Positions 12,030 to 24,803 of a stretch of DNA of 64,000 bases are shown here, piece by piece. Each line of letters begins with the position of its first letter. Position 1 is the stretch's first letter. The position numbers and the translations under genes were made by a program. The notes under the pieces are model-generated. The model was not told the origin of the DNA. It searched no databases and saw only the letters and a list, made by a program, of their open reading frames with translations. Origin of the DNA: Carya illinoinensis (taxonomy: Eukaryota > Streptophyta > Magnoliopsida > Fagales > Juglandaceae). The stretch lies in assembly GCF_018687715.1 (NCBI RefSeq), contig NC_056758.1, positions 1,736,001 to 1,800,000 on the forward strand. The letters run 5' to 3'.

Positions 12030-12236
12030 TTGCGTTTGATTATTCAACTCATCTTATTTAATTATTATAATTTTCTTAATTTTTAACATAAAATATAATA
12101 AATAATTTAATTTTTTTAAATTTTAAAATAATAATAATATTAAAAATTAATATTATAATAATATTTTATTATAACTTTTATCTTTTATTTCAACTCAACT
12201 AAACATCAAAATCAATTCTAATTTTTTCAACAACTC
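12030..12236 (+). mobile_element. AT-rich MITE, family 1 copy
   Basis: Same order of blocks as 15050-15238: CTCATCTTATTTAATTATTA, a core with repeated ATAATATT, then TCTTTTATTTCAACTC. Non-coding. Confidence 0.55.
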
Positions 12237-12489
12237 AAAGCAGGATAAGATATCTCACCAAACTCAGAAAGACAAAACCCTCTGCCTGACCATACCCCAT
12301 TAACCATCAAACAGAAAATAGTCGAATCAAACTACACTATTATCTTCGAAATTATTAGGGTAAAGTTGCCAATAAATTAATAAGTTGTTAATTTGTATCA
12401 ATCACTTTCTTATAATCTCATCTATCCGAGTTTAGAAGCTAACTTGATTTGAAAACACACCGATTTCCACTCACCACATATATATTGTG

Positions 12490-12660
12490 AAAAAATCTAG
12501 TTTGAAACATACTTATGTATTAATATGTGTATTAATTTATTGTGATTAATCAAAAAATAAATTTTATTAAAAATAATACTAATTTAAATTTTAAATATAA
12601 AAGAATCAATATTAATACATAGATTAGTACACAATTTTACTTATATATAACAAAACTCAT
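12490..12660 (+). mobile_element. AT-rich MITE, family 2 copy
   Basis: It shares with 50845-50990 and (inverted) 59790-59955 the sequence of blocks GTATTAATTT, GATTAATCAAAAA, TTTTATTAAAAATAAT and GATTAGTACACA. Weak terminal inverted similarity. Non-coding. Confidence 0.5.
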
Positions 12661-14395
12661 ACATTGTACATCCCATGCTTCACGGAAGTATAAAGTCTTA
12701 CAACTGTTGCCTAACTTGTCTTAAAAATAATTAGAAAAAAGTATTATAACTGTTCACAACAATAATAATAATAATCATACATTAAAAACTCATTGGAGGA
12801 TAAACACAGTTGAGTGTAATTCAATTTTAAACACTATTTAATATTCAAACATGCAGTTGAGTGCATTTATCCTTTAACTTCTGTAGCCTCACAACTGACA
12901 AAAAATAAACAAACGGTGCTTATCCTCTTAATCTATTTTATTATTATTTATTATTTTACTATTACTTTTTATCTTCTTTTTAATAATATTTAATATTTTA
13001 TTATTATTTTTTATCTTTTTTTTAATACTATTTACAACATATCTTAACATTTTTTAACCTCCAAATCCAACTTAATTCCAGTTCGATGTTTCTCAATTCA
13101 AGGGGAGAAAAATACAAAATTAACTTTTGTCTATAGGATCCATCACAACTGACAATTATTTTATTGTGAAAAAAAATGTGGAAACATCGAACGGTGTTGG
13201 ATAAAATGGAAATAAGTCTATTTCGCTCGAGTGGTTATTAAAAGTCTCAAGCAGTAATTGTTTGGATGAAAGCCGCTCGAGCGAGAGATTTAAGAGAAAA
13301 CAGAAAAGACCGAAAGACAAAAAGAAAAAAATAAAATAAAATAAAGGATGCCTACCCTCTGAAACATTTTTACTAAAAAGACCAAAACACAAAGGGTTAG
13401 AAACATAAAAATGCGAGCAGATGAAAGAAAAGCTGGGGGATAAATGAGAAATGGTAAAAGTGAAGGGATAAAAATGAAAAAATAAATATCGAAAAAACAC
13501 TATTGCTAAGGAGATAGCCGCTTTTAATATATAATGAGATATATAAATATAAATATATATTTATTTTGACTCTTTATATATTTTAATTTTTTTTATCTTT
13601 TTTATTTAATAATTAAGAAAGTGATTATTAATATATTAATTTTTTATATTTTTAAAAAATGTTTTAGAATGATAAAAAACAATATGAATAAAAAAACTGA
13701 AAAAAATTATACAATAATTTTACATTAACGATAAGATGGAGCCTTCATGAACTTGGACAGGAAAGACTTGCGAGGCTCTTATAAAATATCATGCACAGTA
13801 CTCTGTCTTCCTGCTCGCGGCTCTGTCCCCGTAGCAAGAGTTGTTCTTTGTGTGCACGTTTGTGATCTGAGTGTTTTGTACGCTAAACATCGAGTTCGGC
13901 TTTAATCTGCGTGTTCTATTCTAGAGGGTTGGTTGTTTTTTTATGGAAGGGAGTGTGTTAAGGCAGAAGACGAAACAAGAAATAAACCAGCAGCAGCAAG
14001 CACAAACACAGCAGCGGCACGTATCAAGACTGCTTCATGCATAACAGAAAATGGATAGCAGAGCAATGAGGATCCTTCTAGAATACATTCTGGAGTGACA
14101 GGTGTCAAATCATCTTGCAAAAATGGAAAAGAGTTAGATGTAAAATTTGTCTATAAAAACAATATAATTTGAATTATTGTTTCAACTTTCAACAGAGTGG
14201 GACCCTTGTTAGTGACTGACCATTAGTGGCCTCTAAATCCTGATCTCTCACTCCCACTCCCACTCCCACACGCAATTAAACAACCTATTTCATGGTCATG
14301 TGTTTGTTCTGTGCATGTGCTTAATTTGCCTCTGCCTTCCCCGCCTAGCTAGCTGCTGCCTTTCTGCACCAAGTAAAACACAGTACCCAATACAT

Positions 14396-17300
14396 ATGGA
14401 GGAAGAGCAGGCGGTGGTCAAGTTGCCTCTGATTGAAGCAGAGTGCTCTGCTCGTTTAAGGATTAGCAATATTGATTATGATCAAGAAAATGGTGGTGTT
14501 GGTAGCCTCAACAGTGCGGGTGCCCGTGCTCCTGTTGAAACAAGATCGACGCCTGTTCTTTTTGTTTGCACCTTTGCGGCCGCCTGCGCTGCCTTCACTG
14601 GTGGTTGTCTGGTAAGTAGTACGGTCTTGGATTGTCTAATCTCTGTAGAGTACACAAATTCTCACAGCATACCACACTTTTTTTATTTTTAAAATTTTTT
14701 TTATAAATCTTTTGAGTTTATTTTAGTTTTAATTTTTTTAATTTTTTTTTAAAGAGAGGATATATATGGACAAGATATTTGTTGTTAAAAGTAGTTGTTT
14801 TGTTTTTTCTTTCTTTCTTTTCTTGTAGTACTCCCAATTAATTCTTTATTATATTCTTTAAATTATATTATTAAAATTCATTTTTTTCTATTTTATATAT
14901 TAATTTTTTTTTTTTTAGAATACTCTCAATTGATTCTTCTTTATTCTTATACATATTTTTTATTTTTTGAAATCAGAACATTACTTGTAGCTTTATTCAT
15001 TCTTATTCTTATGATATAACATTAGTCCCATTTAAATATAAAAGGTATTTTCTCTCATCTTATCTTATTTAATCATTATAATTTTATCAAATTTTTACTT
15101 AAAATATAATATATAATTTAAATTTTTCACATCTTAAAATAATAATACTATTAAAAAATAATATTCTAATAATATTTTATTCAACTTTTAACTTTTATTT
15201 CAACTCGTCTTATCTTAACTTATATTCTAAACACCTAAATGATTGTTAGATAAAAAAATATTTTTAAATCTATTAATACCATGTGAGTCAAGATGATAAA
15301 ATGATAATAAATCAATTGTGGTCCCAACCTTAACTGACCGGATTGTGCCTATGATATTGTTACTTTAAAGAAATTAGAGTACTCAAAGTAAATTTACGCA
15401 GTGGTAAAACTAAACATATATATGTACATGGGAGGCCAATTTTTTGAACTTGTAAAGTCAATGTAATATACAAAGAGATGAGATGTAAGTTTAATTCCAC
15501 AGTATATCGTAAAACCATAACTATCTATTAAAGCTACAATTGGGTAAAAACATGTTTAAATAGATCAGCTTTCATTAAGAAGACAAAATTCATAACTTGT
15601 CATATATATGCTGAAATAAAGAATAATGATATATATAGTTTTAAGGTGTGTAAGTTTTGTTCACTCTTTTTATAAAAATAAGTAGAGTATATAATTAAAA
15701 AATAAATTTTTCATATGAGTTCTAGATTTATCAATTTTTTTAAAAAAAGTAGCGCGTGAAAATTGCATATTCTAAAATTGAAAATACGTTTATCAGAAAT
15801 AAAATTCTAAAAAATACAACTTTGCATTTTCTTTAGATTTCTTATAATAATCTTTCATGCAATAATATTCATTTTTGAAAAAAAATAAAGTAAGATTTAT
15901 TATTAAAAAAATAATTTTTTAATGTGAATTCTAGATTTACACACTTTTTTTAAAAAAGAGTGCGAGTGATTTACACATCCTATAAATATTATTTCTCTAT
16001 TTTCATATAAAATGTTAACCTTAAATGATTCTTCTAATATTTATTTCACATTAGATTCTATTTTGAGAAGTTTAATACCTTATAATCAAGAACTTTGAGG
16101 TTCATATTAATAACTTTGTTATTCTCACAAATTTAATTTTAGTTTTAAGCTCTTTTAGAACTTATTCATAAAATTAAAAGAATTGTTGGGGGAAAAAAAA
16201 AATTTAAAGGGCCACATCATAATAGAAAACATGATGATATATTAAATTTTAATCTAAAATTTTTGGCCCTATAGGAAAAAATGGAAAGAGAGGCATTTTT
16301 ATGTATATACAATTTTTTATTTTTATTTTTATTTTATTTTTTATTTGTTTGAGTGGGAGGGGGTTTTCCTTACGTACATAGAATTTTAAGAAAAACATAG
16401 AAAGAAGGTCAAATTATAAGTTTTTTTTGGAAGGGGGTTGTGCGACCATGGCCCCCCAGACATAAGGTAGTTCCACCACTGAGCTTAGGCTATACATAGG
16501 AAACAAGTTCGAAGAACAAACAAGTAGATCGAGAAAAGGATAAAAAAAGACTTTAAAAGTGCGTCAGATAATGCTAGATGGGTCTAGTGGTGCACTCTTG
16601 TAGGATGTGGAACAGTATATACCTATCTGCCGTTCGGCTCGAGGTGTGGACCAATGCATTATGCAACTTGGTATGCCGGCCCAAACCAGGGTTGTAGCCG
16701 TCATGTCTGTTGTGCATGACATTATTCTATTTGACATTAAAGATTAAAAGTTACGGTTGATAATATATAATACGATTTATAAATTTAAAATAAATATGAT
16801 ATAAAATTAGTAAGTTTGAGTTTAATATTAACATGTTTGGATTAAAATAGATTAACTCGTAAAGATACGATTTATAAACAGGCCGATAACAAGTTAATAA
16901 GATAAAATACGATTTATAAACAGGTCAATAACGGGTTGATTTGTTAAGACATAATTTATAAATAAGTTAATTTACTTAACATGAAATCAACGCGTTTTAA
17001 CAATTTTAAAATTTATTTTAAAATTAAAATTTTATTATTGTTAAGTTGTAGTATTGATCTTTTTCATTATGTTTATGTTTTTATTGTTGAGATTATAATT
17101 TTAGACCTATGCTTATATTTGTTATTATATAGTTTATAATATTAGTTTTATTATATGTTAAAACTTAAAAAATATTTTTATATATTTTAAGATATTGTGG
17201 TTATTAATAAATATATATTTTAACTTTTAAAATTATATTAATCAGGTTAAATAAGTTATGCATTTTAGTTCAACCAATTTACATGAAACAAATGGGTATA

Positions 17301-17630
17301 AATGAGTTGTCATGTTAACATATTTCTAATTAATTATTAAACGAGTTAAAACAGGTGACACAATACAACTTGTTATCTAAATATGTTAAGTTGGGATTTG
17401 AAAGTTTGACACGTTTAGCTTAACGGATTGGATTCAGGTTGATTTATATAGTCGAATGTTCAAAACTTGACACAACACGAACACGATTCGAAAACACAAT
17501 TTGCCACCTCTACTTATAAAAACTAATTTTCTAAGATTAATGCAACCTCAAGATTTTGGGAGTGGAGCTAGGTTAATATAAAATTAGTGATACCCAAGTA
17601 ATTCAAATGATTGCCATGTTATATACAGCT

Positions 17631-17671
<41 letters not shown>

Positions 17672-20600
17672 TTAATAATGACTCATGAAACGTTCTTGAA
17701 GGTAGAGGCCGGACATAATGCTATATTTGAGTTAGAAAGTGTTGATGAAATAATTAAAACTTTGCGGAATTAATGAGGCAGTGAGAGTACTCCATCATGA
17801 GTAGTACCACTGATATTTCAAGTTCTGGTTTTATGGTTTGCTTAATTAATTAATTTATAGGTGTCATATACATCACCGGCTGAGTCTGGAATCATTGCTG
17901 ATTTGAGTCTCACTGTGACAGAGGTATGTAAATACTATAGTAATATTAATGCTGGAAATTTGGTATTGAGTTAAAGAAAAATACCATTTGTAGTCTTAGG
18001 ATTTATAAGTCTCATACAATATTCTATTTAAAAAATTTTTGTAAATTTATGGCTCCACATGAAAAATTAATTTTTTAATAATAAACTCTAATTTTTTTAA
18101 AAGAAATATACTGTTAGTTACATTTTTTGAGATTGTATCTAACATTATTTTAAAAAAAAAAAAATTAGATTTTTATTTTAAAAGTTTTGTTATATATAAT
18201 TATTAATATGTAATTATTATATAATATATAATTAGTTAAAATAATTATTTTATATTAAAAAAATAATAAAAATAATCATATTAATGATAAAACCTATACA
18301 AAAGTGACTCAAGATTTTTTGTACAGTAGGGTTAATCACTTTCTTATATTGCTTGGATGTGTGGTGCATGCAGTACTCCTTTTTTGGTTCAATAATGACA
18401 GCTGGAGCAATGATTGGCGCCGTAATAAGTGGGAGGATGACAGATTTCATTGGTCGTAGACTTGTACGCATGTTCTTCAAATATTTAATAATATCTCTTC
18501 TGCTGGAATATATGAATAATATTAGTGCGACTGTTGCATTTTAATTAAATCATAAATAATTCTATATATATATATATAAATCTTTTCATAAAATTTTCAT
18601 TTTTATTTTATCGCAGACATTATGGATTTTGGACATATTCTACATCGTAGGCTGGCTTGCCATTATTTTCGCTGAGGTTTCAGAATCTACTCCTTCTCCT
18701 TTACTGATCTCATATGTATAGGCGTCTACTCGATTTGGTCATAAAGACATTGGAAGTAAACGAAAAGTTGTAGCGTGCCACATGATGTCTAAATTTAAAA
18801 TGCATTACATGAATTAATTACTTATTTACTGATAATTTAATATCTAACTATATATTAAGATAAATAAAAAAGGAAAATGATATTATGCCCTCTAAGTTTG
18901 TCTCTTTAATTTGACCACTTATATATTTTATTTTAATTTTTAATATTTTTTTTAATTAATAGTTAAGAAATTGACTATTAGTATATTAATATTTTTTTGT
19001 TTTTAAAAATGTTTAAACATGTTTAAAGATTTTTTGAAATAAAAAACAAAAAAAAAATTAATTTACACTAGAGACACACTAAGTGGACAAATTCAGAAAG
19101 CATAGTATATTAAGAGTTATACATTAACAATTGATGGGAACAATATATTAAAACTTAATTAAAAGGTAGTTTTAGGGTGTAAATTAAACCAAATTGTGAC
19201 TTTTTACACGATGCATGAAAAAATTAGAAAGAAACATTATTACATCTAGGGGTGAGAATATGTTATACGACCCGTTAACCTAACACGATACTAGTGGGTT
19301 AGGGTTTGGTCTTAACGGGTTCAGGTCAAAACGGATTGACCCGTTAAGACACGATTGTTTAACGGGATGATAATGGATCAATCAGTTATGACACGTTATA
19401 ACACGTTCAGAAAGTTAAAGTTATAATTATACTCTTATACTTAAAAATAAAATTGTTAGAATTTCAATTTTGATATTTTTATTGTTTGAATTATAACTTT
19501 AGACTTGTAGTTAGTTTTATAATTTTTATAAATATTGTGATTTTAAAATTTATATAAAATTATACTAAATTTAATCAGGTCAAACTGGTTAATTTTGGAC
19601 CTATTCAACTAATTTACATAAACAGTTTTAAACGAATCTTATTGTGTCGTGTTAACCTATTTCGTAATATTTACTAATGGATCAAAACTGGTTGACACGA
19701 CACGACCCGTTATGTTAACGGGTCGTGTTAGGATTTAAAATTTTAACACGATAAGTTTAATGGGTCGGATTAGGATTGAGGTATATAGTATAATATATAT
19801 ATTTTGATACGACACGAACACGACCTGTTAACACGATTTGACACCCATAAATTTACATCCAAAATAATAATAATGTTTCTTTCCAATTTTATTGATCAAC
19901 AGCATGTTTTTGAAAATAATTAGCGGATGATCTGGTTCTTGCATGGTTTGAATCATACATTTCCATTTTTATTAATTTGTTCCTTCCAATTGATCATGTG
20001 AATTAATTAAAGGGTGCTTGGTTGCTCGACCTTGGAAGACTGTCGCTGGGAATTGGGTTTGGGCTTACTTGTTATGTGGTACGTTGTAAATGTAGTTGTA
20101 AGGTTTTGGTTTTTCATAATACTTGAATATATAAATGATTAGTTAATGGCATCCCACACTCATGTCAATTACAGGGACCTGCATATCTTGCAGAAATAAT
20201 ACCAAAGGATATAAGAGGACTACTAATGTCAATCAGTCAGGTACTTTTTACCTTTATATATATATATATATATATCTACTTTTCTTTTTTTCAAAAAACT
20301 TGTACGTACAGAATTTGCATGATCTGTATTACTATAATTAATAGTCTGATGTGTAATGATCTTCCATTAATGAATGTTCAATGATTGAGTGATGTGCAGT
20401 CAATGACTGGTTATGGTGCTTCTCTCACGTTTGTAATCGGTTCTTTCGTCACCTGGCGTTCTTTGGCCATTATAGGTATATTTGCTTGCCTAATTTCCTA
20501 CTTAAAGCAATACTTTTTATCCATAAAAAAGCATCGAAGTATCGAACAATATTTACTTTGATCTTGATCAGGTTGTATTCCGAGTCTGTTACTGCTCCTT

Positions 20601-22648
20601 GCTCTGTTTTTCATTCCAGAGTCTCCAAGATGGTTGGTGAGTACTTTAACAAATTGGAAAATGTTTTACAATATTTTTAATTTAATTGATCGGTAAATCA
20701 GGAGTTCTTGAACTTTTAAATATTTATGGTATTTAGGTATCATGTTGAACAAACTGATATAGATTGAGAAAAAAAGAGAATTTGAAAATGCTCTCATGTA
20801 CAAAAAATATATAAAACATATTATTAATTTATGAAAAAAATGTTCCTAAAGCTTTGTTGACTCTTGATTCGTCACTTGTACATGATTCCGAAACTCGATC
20901 TTTTATATTCATGGTATTACCGCATTGATCAGTTGATGCATGCTAGGTTATTATTGTTTTATAGGATTATATCGAAAACCAGCGTCTTCAACAGAACTCC
21001 GACGACAATGTCCTCAACTTGTTTCGGAGAAAATATCTTCATATAGTCATTGTGAGCAGTAAATATATATTCTCCTTTTTACAACATTATTTGTTTAAAA
21101 ATAAATGATATTTACAATGTTAGGATGTGTAATCATTGCGCATTTATTTAAAAAAAAAAATGAGTAAATTTAATACCCACATAAAAAAATTATTTTTTTA
21201 AAGCTAGACACTACATTTTTTTTCAAATGAATTGTACAAAGCTGTATCTAACGTTACTTTTTATTGAATCATTGGATATGACTCCAAATTGTTTACAGGT
21301 TGGAGTTGGGCTTATGGTAGTGCAAGCATCAGGAGGCTTATATGGATTTATGTTTTATATGAGTGAAATTTTTGATTCAGCTGGTAAAGGCACTGACAAT
21401 ATTACCTCTTAGAATATAAATTACAAAGAACAAAAGGAGTCATGCTCCCATATCAAAATTGTTTTTTCCTTTGTTTGTGACAGGTATCTCTAGTACACTG
21501 GGGTTTATCCTGGTGGCTGTTCTTCAGGTAGATGATCTTATAAAGATCCTTTTAGTTCAAATAGTTGGATATATTGATCTGTTTTTGGCGAGTTTCTTTG
21601 AAAATAGAGTTTCATTTCCTCTGCAGATTCCTTTAATTGTTTTGAGTGCAGCACTGATAGATAAATTTGGAAGAAGAACGCTGTTGATGGTTGGATTAGG
21701 CATATATATAAATCTCTTGATTAGTTTTCAACGTAGTTGGCCAAAGAATTTTGACTAATATGCAAATATGTTAATGCAGGCTTCTGCAACTGGGCAATGC
21801 TTAGGCTGCCTCCTCACCGGATTATCCTACTTCTTGCAGGTATATAGTTTATACTTCAATTAACATGAAATCTGAAGATATATATGTTGATTGAAGATCG
21901 AAAACTATTGTATTTTTGAACATATATATGTACCATAATCAGGAACTTGACTGGTGGAAAGAAGCAAGTCCCATTTTGGCGCTGATAGGGGTTTTGGTAT
22001 GCAAATTTATTTGACAAACAACATTTCTATCTGCCATTTTTTCATTCTCTCCTTCCATACAATCGGTGCTAAAGAATTGGGCAAGACAGTGAAAGTAGCA
22101 CTCTGTTTTCACTAGGTATATATGGGATCTTACGCATTTGGCATGGGTGGAATACCATGGATTGTGGTGTCAGAGGTTGGTTTATGCTATATATCTTTTG
22201 TTTTTTGTTAATATTATGTATCTTCTTCTTTTTTTATTTTTTTTGGTTCTTGTTAATGGTTTGTTCTGTTCTTCAGATATTTCCAATAAATGTAAAGGGT
22301 TCAGCTGGAACCCTTTGCAATCTGGTCAGTTCGTTTTGTTCTTGGGTTGTTTCATACACTTTTAACTATTCATTCTCCTGGAGCCCTGCAGGTGAATGCC
22401 AGTCTCCTGATCACTTGTGTCTTAATTCCAGAGTGTCATGCACATGAGTTCTTATGCCAAGTACTGATGATCATGCACGCATATAAATATCCTTTTGTTG
22501 GGAATATTGCTTTTGTTTTTCAGGAACATTTTTCATATATGCGGGCATATGTGGTTTTGGGGTTGTTTTCATCGCAAAACTAGTGCCGGAGACTAAGGGG
22601 CGAACATTGGAAGAAATACATGCATCGCTGACTCGTATTATGCAGTGA
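14396..22648 (+). CDS. ERD6-like monosaccharide transporter B (MFS), 464 aa
   Basis: Exons: 14396-14611, 17861-17923, 18374-18463, 18617-18676, 20013-20078, 20175-20240, 20400-20475, 20572-20636, 20965-21051, 21299-21383, 21484-21527, 21627-21689, 21780-21839, 21943-21996, 22116-22175, 22277-22391, 22524-22648. All introns are GT-AG and the frame stays open for 1395 bases. Family role: proton-coupled or facilitative hexose transport, often at the tonoplast. Visible signatures: GRR after membrane segment 2 (res. 120-122), PESPRWL after segment 6 (228-234), VQASGG in segment 7, and PETKGR at the C-terminus (445-450). The start is the ATG giving MEEEQ, like the paralogs' MEEG; an in-frame ATG at 14300 is less likely. 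The central-loop exon present in C and D survives only as a stop-containing remnant near 20755-20800, so the loop is about 31 residues short. Intron 1 is 3.2 kb. Confidence 0.85.
15050..15238 (+). mobile_element. AT-rich MITE, family 1 copy (intron 1 of transporter B)
   Basis: CATCTTATCTTATTTAATCA, then ATAATATTCTAATAATATTT and TCAACTCGTCTTATCTT. Matches the copies at 12030 and 55640. Intronic and non-coding. Confidence 0.55.
16730..17512 (-). mobile_element. hAT-like MITE relative, intron 1 of transporter B
   Basis: The right end (about 17465-17512) in reverse complement reads TAGAGGTGGCAAATTGTG, matching the terminus of the element at 35377-35936. The interior has repeated ACGGGTTGAT / CGATTTATAAACAGG-type blocks. 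The left boundary is not clear. Confidence 0.45.
17637..17664. repeat. (TA)n microsatellite
   Basis: About 14 TA units in intron 1 of transporter B, some 200 bases before exon 2. Confidence 0.9.
19247..19852 (+). mobile_element. hAT-like MITE (CCCGTTAA-rich family)
   Basis: It begins TAGGGGTGAGAATATG and ends with GACACCCATA, and is rich in ACGACCCGTTA, GGGTTCAGGTCAAAACG and AACACGTTC-type blocks. It closely resembles 35377-35936 in order and content. The flanks carry TTACATC on both sides (19240-19246, 19853-19859), a possible 7-8 bp target duplication. It lies in an intron of transporter B. Confidence 0.6.
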
Positions 22649-24332
22649 GAAATTACATTAATCAATGGCCATGAAAATTGCTAAAAATTATTCAAGGGTT
22701 TTATACTGTAATCACGAACTACTATTTATTAATTCAACACAAAGTGTGCTTTCAGCTGCTACGTAGTTTTATCTTCCAGTTATGCTTGATCGTATAACCA
22801 CGAGCAAGATTTTAAAATTTAATTAAGTCATATTTAATTATTCAGATTTTGTTAAAGTTACCATGCAAACATTCAAGGTAGTCGGTATTACATTACTGTC
22901 AAGGGCTGCTCGAAAATCATATATTAGCAAGGACCTACATGTGAGAGAAAGGACTTGAGCAACATTATCAGTGCTAACACCACAAATAGATGCACTGAAA
23001 AACTTTTTGTTAGTCAAGAATGTCCTCGACACTTTTTACTGCACATGCATTCAGTTATAATCTCCTCATTAGCCAGATATATTGGCAAATTTAAGAGAGT
23101 ATGTACTTTTCTCAAATCCAATCGTTCCTCTCTTTTCTTCCCTCGGATAAAATACAAGTTCCAGCAAAATACCATCCCCCTTCCCCAATCAAAAAAAACA
23201 AAAACTATATATAAATAGACAGAATTAATTGATTATATGCTTTAAAGTAGACGACAACATCCTCCAAAATGACTGTAAACAAGTCAAGCTGAATCAAGTG
23301 CCAAAACCTGCAAAAATCAAATTTTCCTGACAAGCTGCACTTGCAGCCAGACCAGCCAAGTAGAAAAAGTGATAAACAATTGAGTTGGGCCTCACCAGAG
23401 ATGGAAAAGTTGTACACAATGAAGAAAAAAGTAAACTGACAGATGAAAAAGTAAGATCGAAAATTAATGTTTATCGGTTGTGAGCCCTACAGATGAGTTC
23501 AATTTGTAAAAACCTGCATTTGGATGTTCAACTTAATCTAAAAATGGAGTGCACTGAATTGAGTTGTGTATTCAAACAGGGCCTCAGTATATGGGTTGTA
23601 CACCCATGACACTGAACCGTGAGCTATATAGCCCAATCATGCACAGGAGAGGCCCTAGCCTACGTGTGGATCATGGGCCCTCTTTCTGGGCTACAAACTA
23701 ATCAAATCCTTTTTACAAAGACATAAGGTTCCGACATATTTATATTGCAGAAATTATCCCCAAGAACCTTGGGAGCTTTTGCATCTAGTAATGAGGTAGG
23801 GTAACTCGTTATGGTTTTTGGATTAAACAACTATACTAATTTTTTAAGGGATAATTTTCAGTCTGACAGTTGACAACATATTATGGTATTTCACTGATGT
23901 CATTGAAAATATCACTTCTTGGCTCATCTAGATGGCCTTAATCGGTAACTTGATTTGAGTTGTTCGTTATCTTAGTTTTCTCTACCAAGAAAATTTATGC
24001 GTGTCAATTTTATTTCTACTGATTTGAAAATTTTCAGGTGCTATTCCATGTCTTGTACAACTTCTAGGCTTATTCTTGATTCCAGAATCTCCTAGATATA
24101 TGGTTGGTGAGTCCAAAGGAAAGACTCTAGTGCAAATGTCATGTTTGTGGTGAATCTCTTGCATAATTGACATGTATAGATAGCTTAGTACCTTACTTTC
24201 CTTCTGTATCTGAAAGCATACGCAAAAGGAAGCATCCATCAGAATGTTGAAATGATGATACAACTTGATGCAGGCTAAAATTGGTGAAGAGAGAGAGTTT
24301 GAAACTGCTCTAGACCGACTCAGGGGAAGTGA

Positions 24333-24764
24333 TGTTGAGGAATGTGGAGTCTGGTCCACACCGCTCGAGCGGAGGCATTGGCCGCTCGAGCAAAATCAGG
24401 CAGAGTCGAACGCTCGATGTCAGCTCGACAGTGGGCTCGAGCGGGATGCGGAAGGGAAGTTCGCTCGACGCGCGCTCGACACGCCGCTCGAGCGAACATA
24501 CGATTTAGGGATTCCGCCGTTTGAACTATAAATCTGATTTTTGCCTCTTAAGTCTGTAACAGAGCAGCTACGAAAACACTGTGGATGAACAGTGTTGTGA
24601 CCCATCTTGTAGTGTGATTCCTCAATAATAAAAATCCTCTGCAGCTCCCGTGGACGTAGGCAATTTGCCGAACCACGTACATCTTGTGTCGTGTGTGATT
24701 GCGTGTGTGATCGTTTTCTCATTCGGTGTTATATTTCAATTCATTGTCATCGTTTTTCACAACA
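24333..24764 (+). repeat. Copia 5' LTR (432 bp)
   Basis: From TGTTGAGGAATG to TTTTTCACAACA. U3 has eight CTCGAG/CTCGA motifs between 24361 and 24500, then TATAAAT at 24527-24533, which should be the core promoter. The poly(A) region includes AATAATAAAA near 24625. It has one copy of a 91-bp unit that is doubled in the 3' LTR. Confidence 0.95.
24527..24533 (+). promoter_or_regulatory. TATA box of Copia LTR promoter
   Basis: TATAAAT follows the shared CTCGAGCG block and the sequence TTCCGCCGT, the same arrangement as in the Gypsy LTR at 38875. Transcription would start roughly 25-35 bases downstream. Confidence 0.6.
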
Positions 24765-24766
24765 AT

Positions 24767-24780
24767 TGGTATCAGAGCCA
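24767..24780 (+). promoter_or_regulatory. Copia primer binding site (tRNA-Met)
   Basis: TGGTATCAGAGCCA, complementary to the 3' end of plant initiator tRNA-Met, starts two bases after the LTR. Confidence 0.95.
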
Positions 24781-24803
24781 AGGTTCGGGTCTGAGGAGAA
24801 ACG

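Larger units (their letters stand above)
10693..13780. other. AT-rich intergenic DNA without a recognisable gene
   Basis: No ORF here has recognisable protein character. It holds a 27-bp direct repeat (10916 and 10973, ACAGAATTTCAAATATATTG), a family-1 MITE (12030-12236), a family-2 MITE (about 12490-12660) and two CTCGAG motifs (13225-13290). A minus-strand 114-codon ORF at 13156-13500 is Phe/Ser-rich low-complexity translation of AT-rich DNA. Confidence 0.6.

Noticed and set aside
13156..13500. 114-codon minus-strand ORF rich in Phe and Ser
   Set aside because: AT-rich low-complexity sequence with no domain, no promoter and no neighbouring exons.
24361..24500. Regularly repeated CTCGAGCG motifs considered as a CRISPR-like array
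   Set aside because: Spacing is irregular, there are no unique spacers, and the context is a plant LTR.
24265..24722. Several ORFs over the Copia LTR, including Ala/Arg-rich frames
   Set aside because: LTR sequence repeated at 28726-29280; the frames are open on both strands because of CTCGAGCG repeats.
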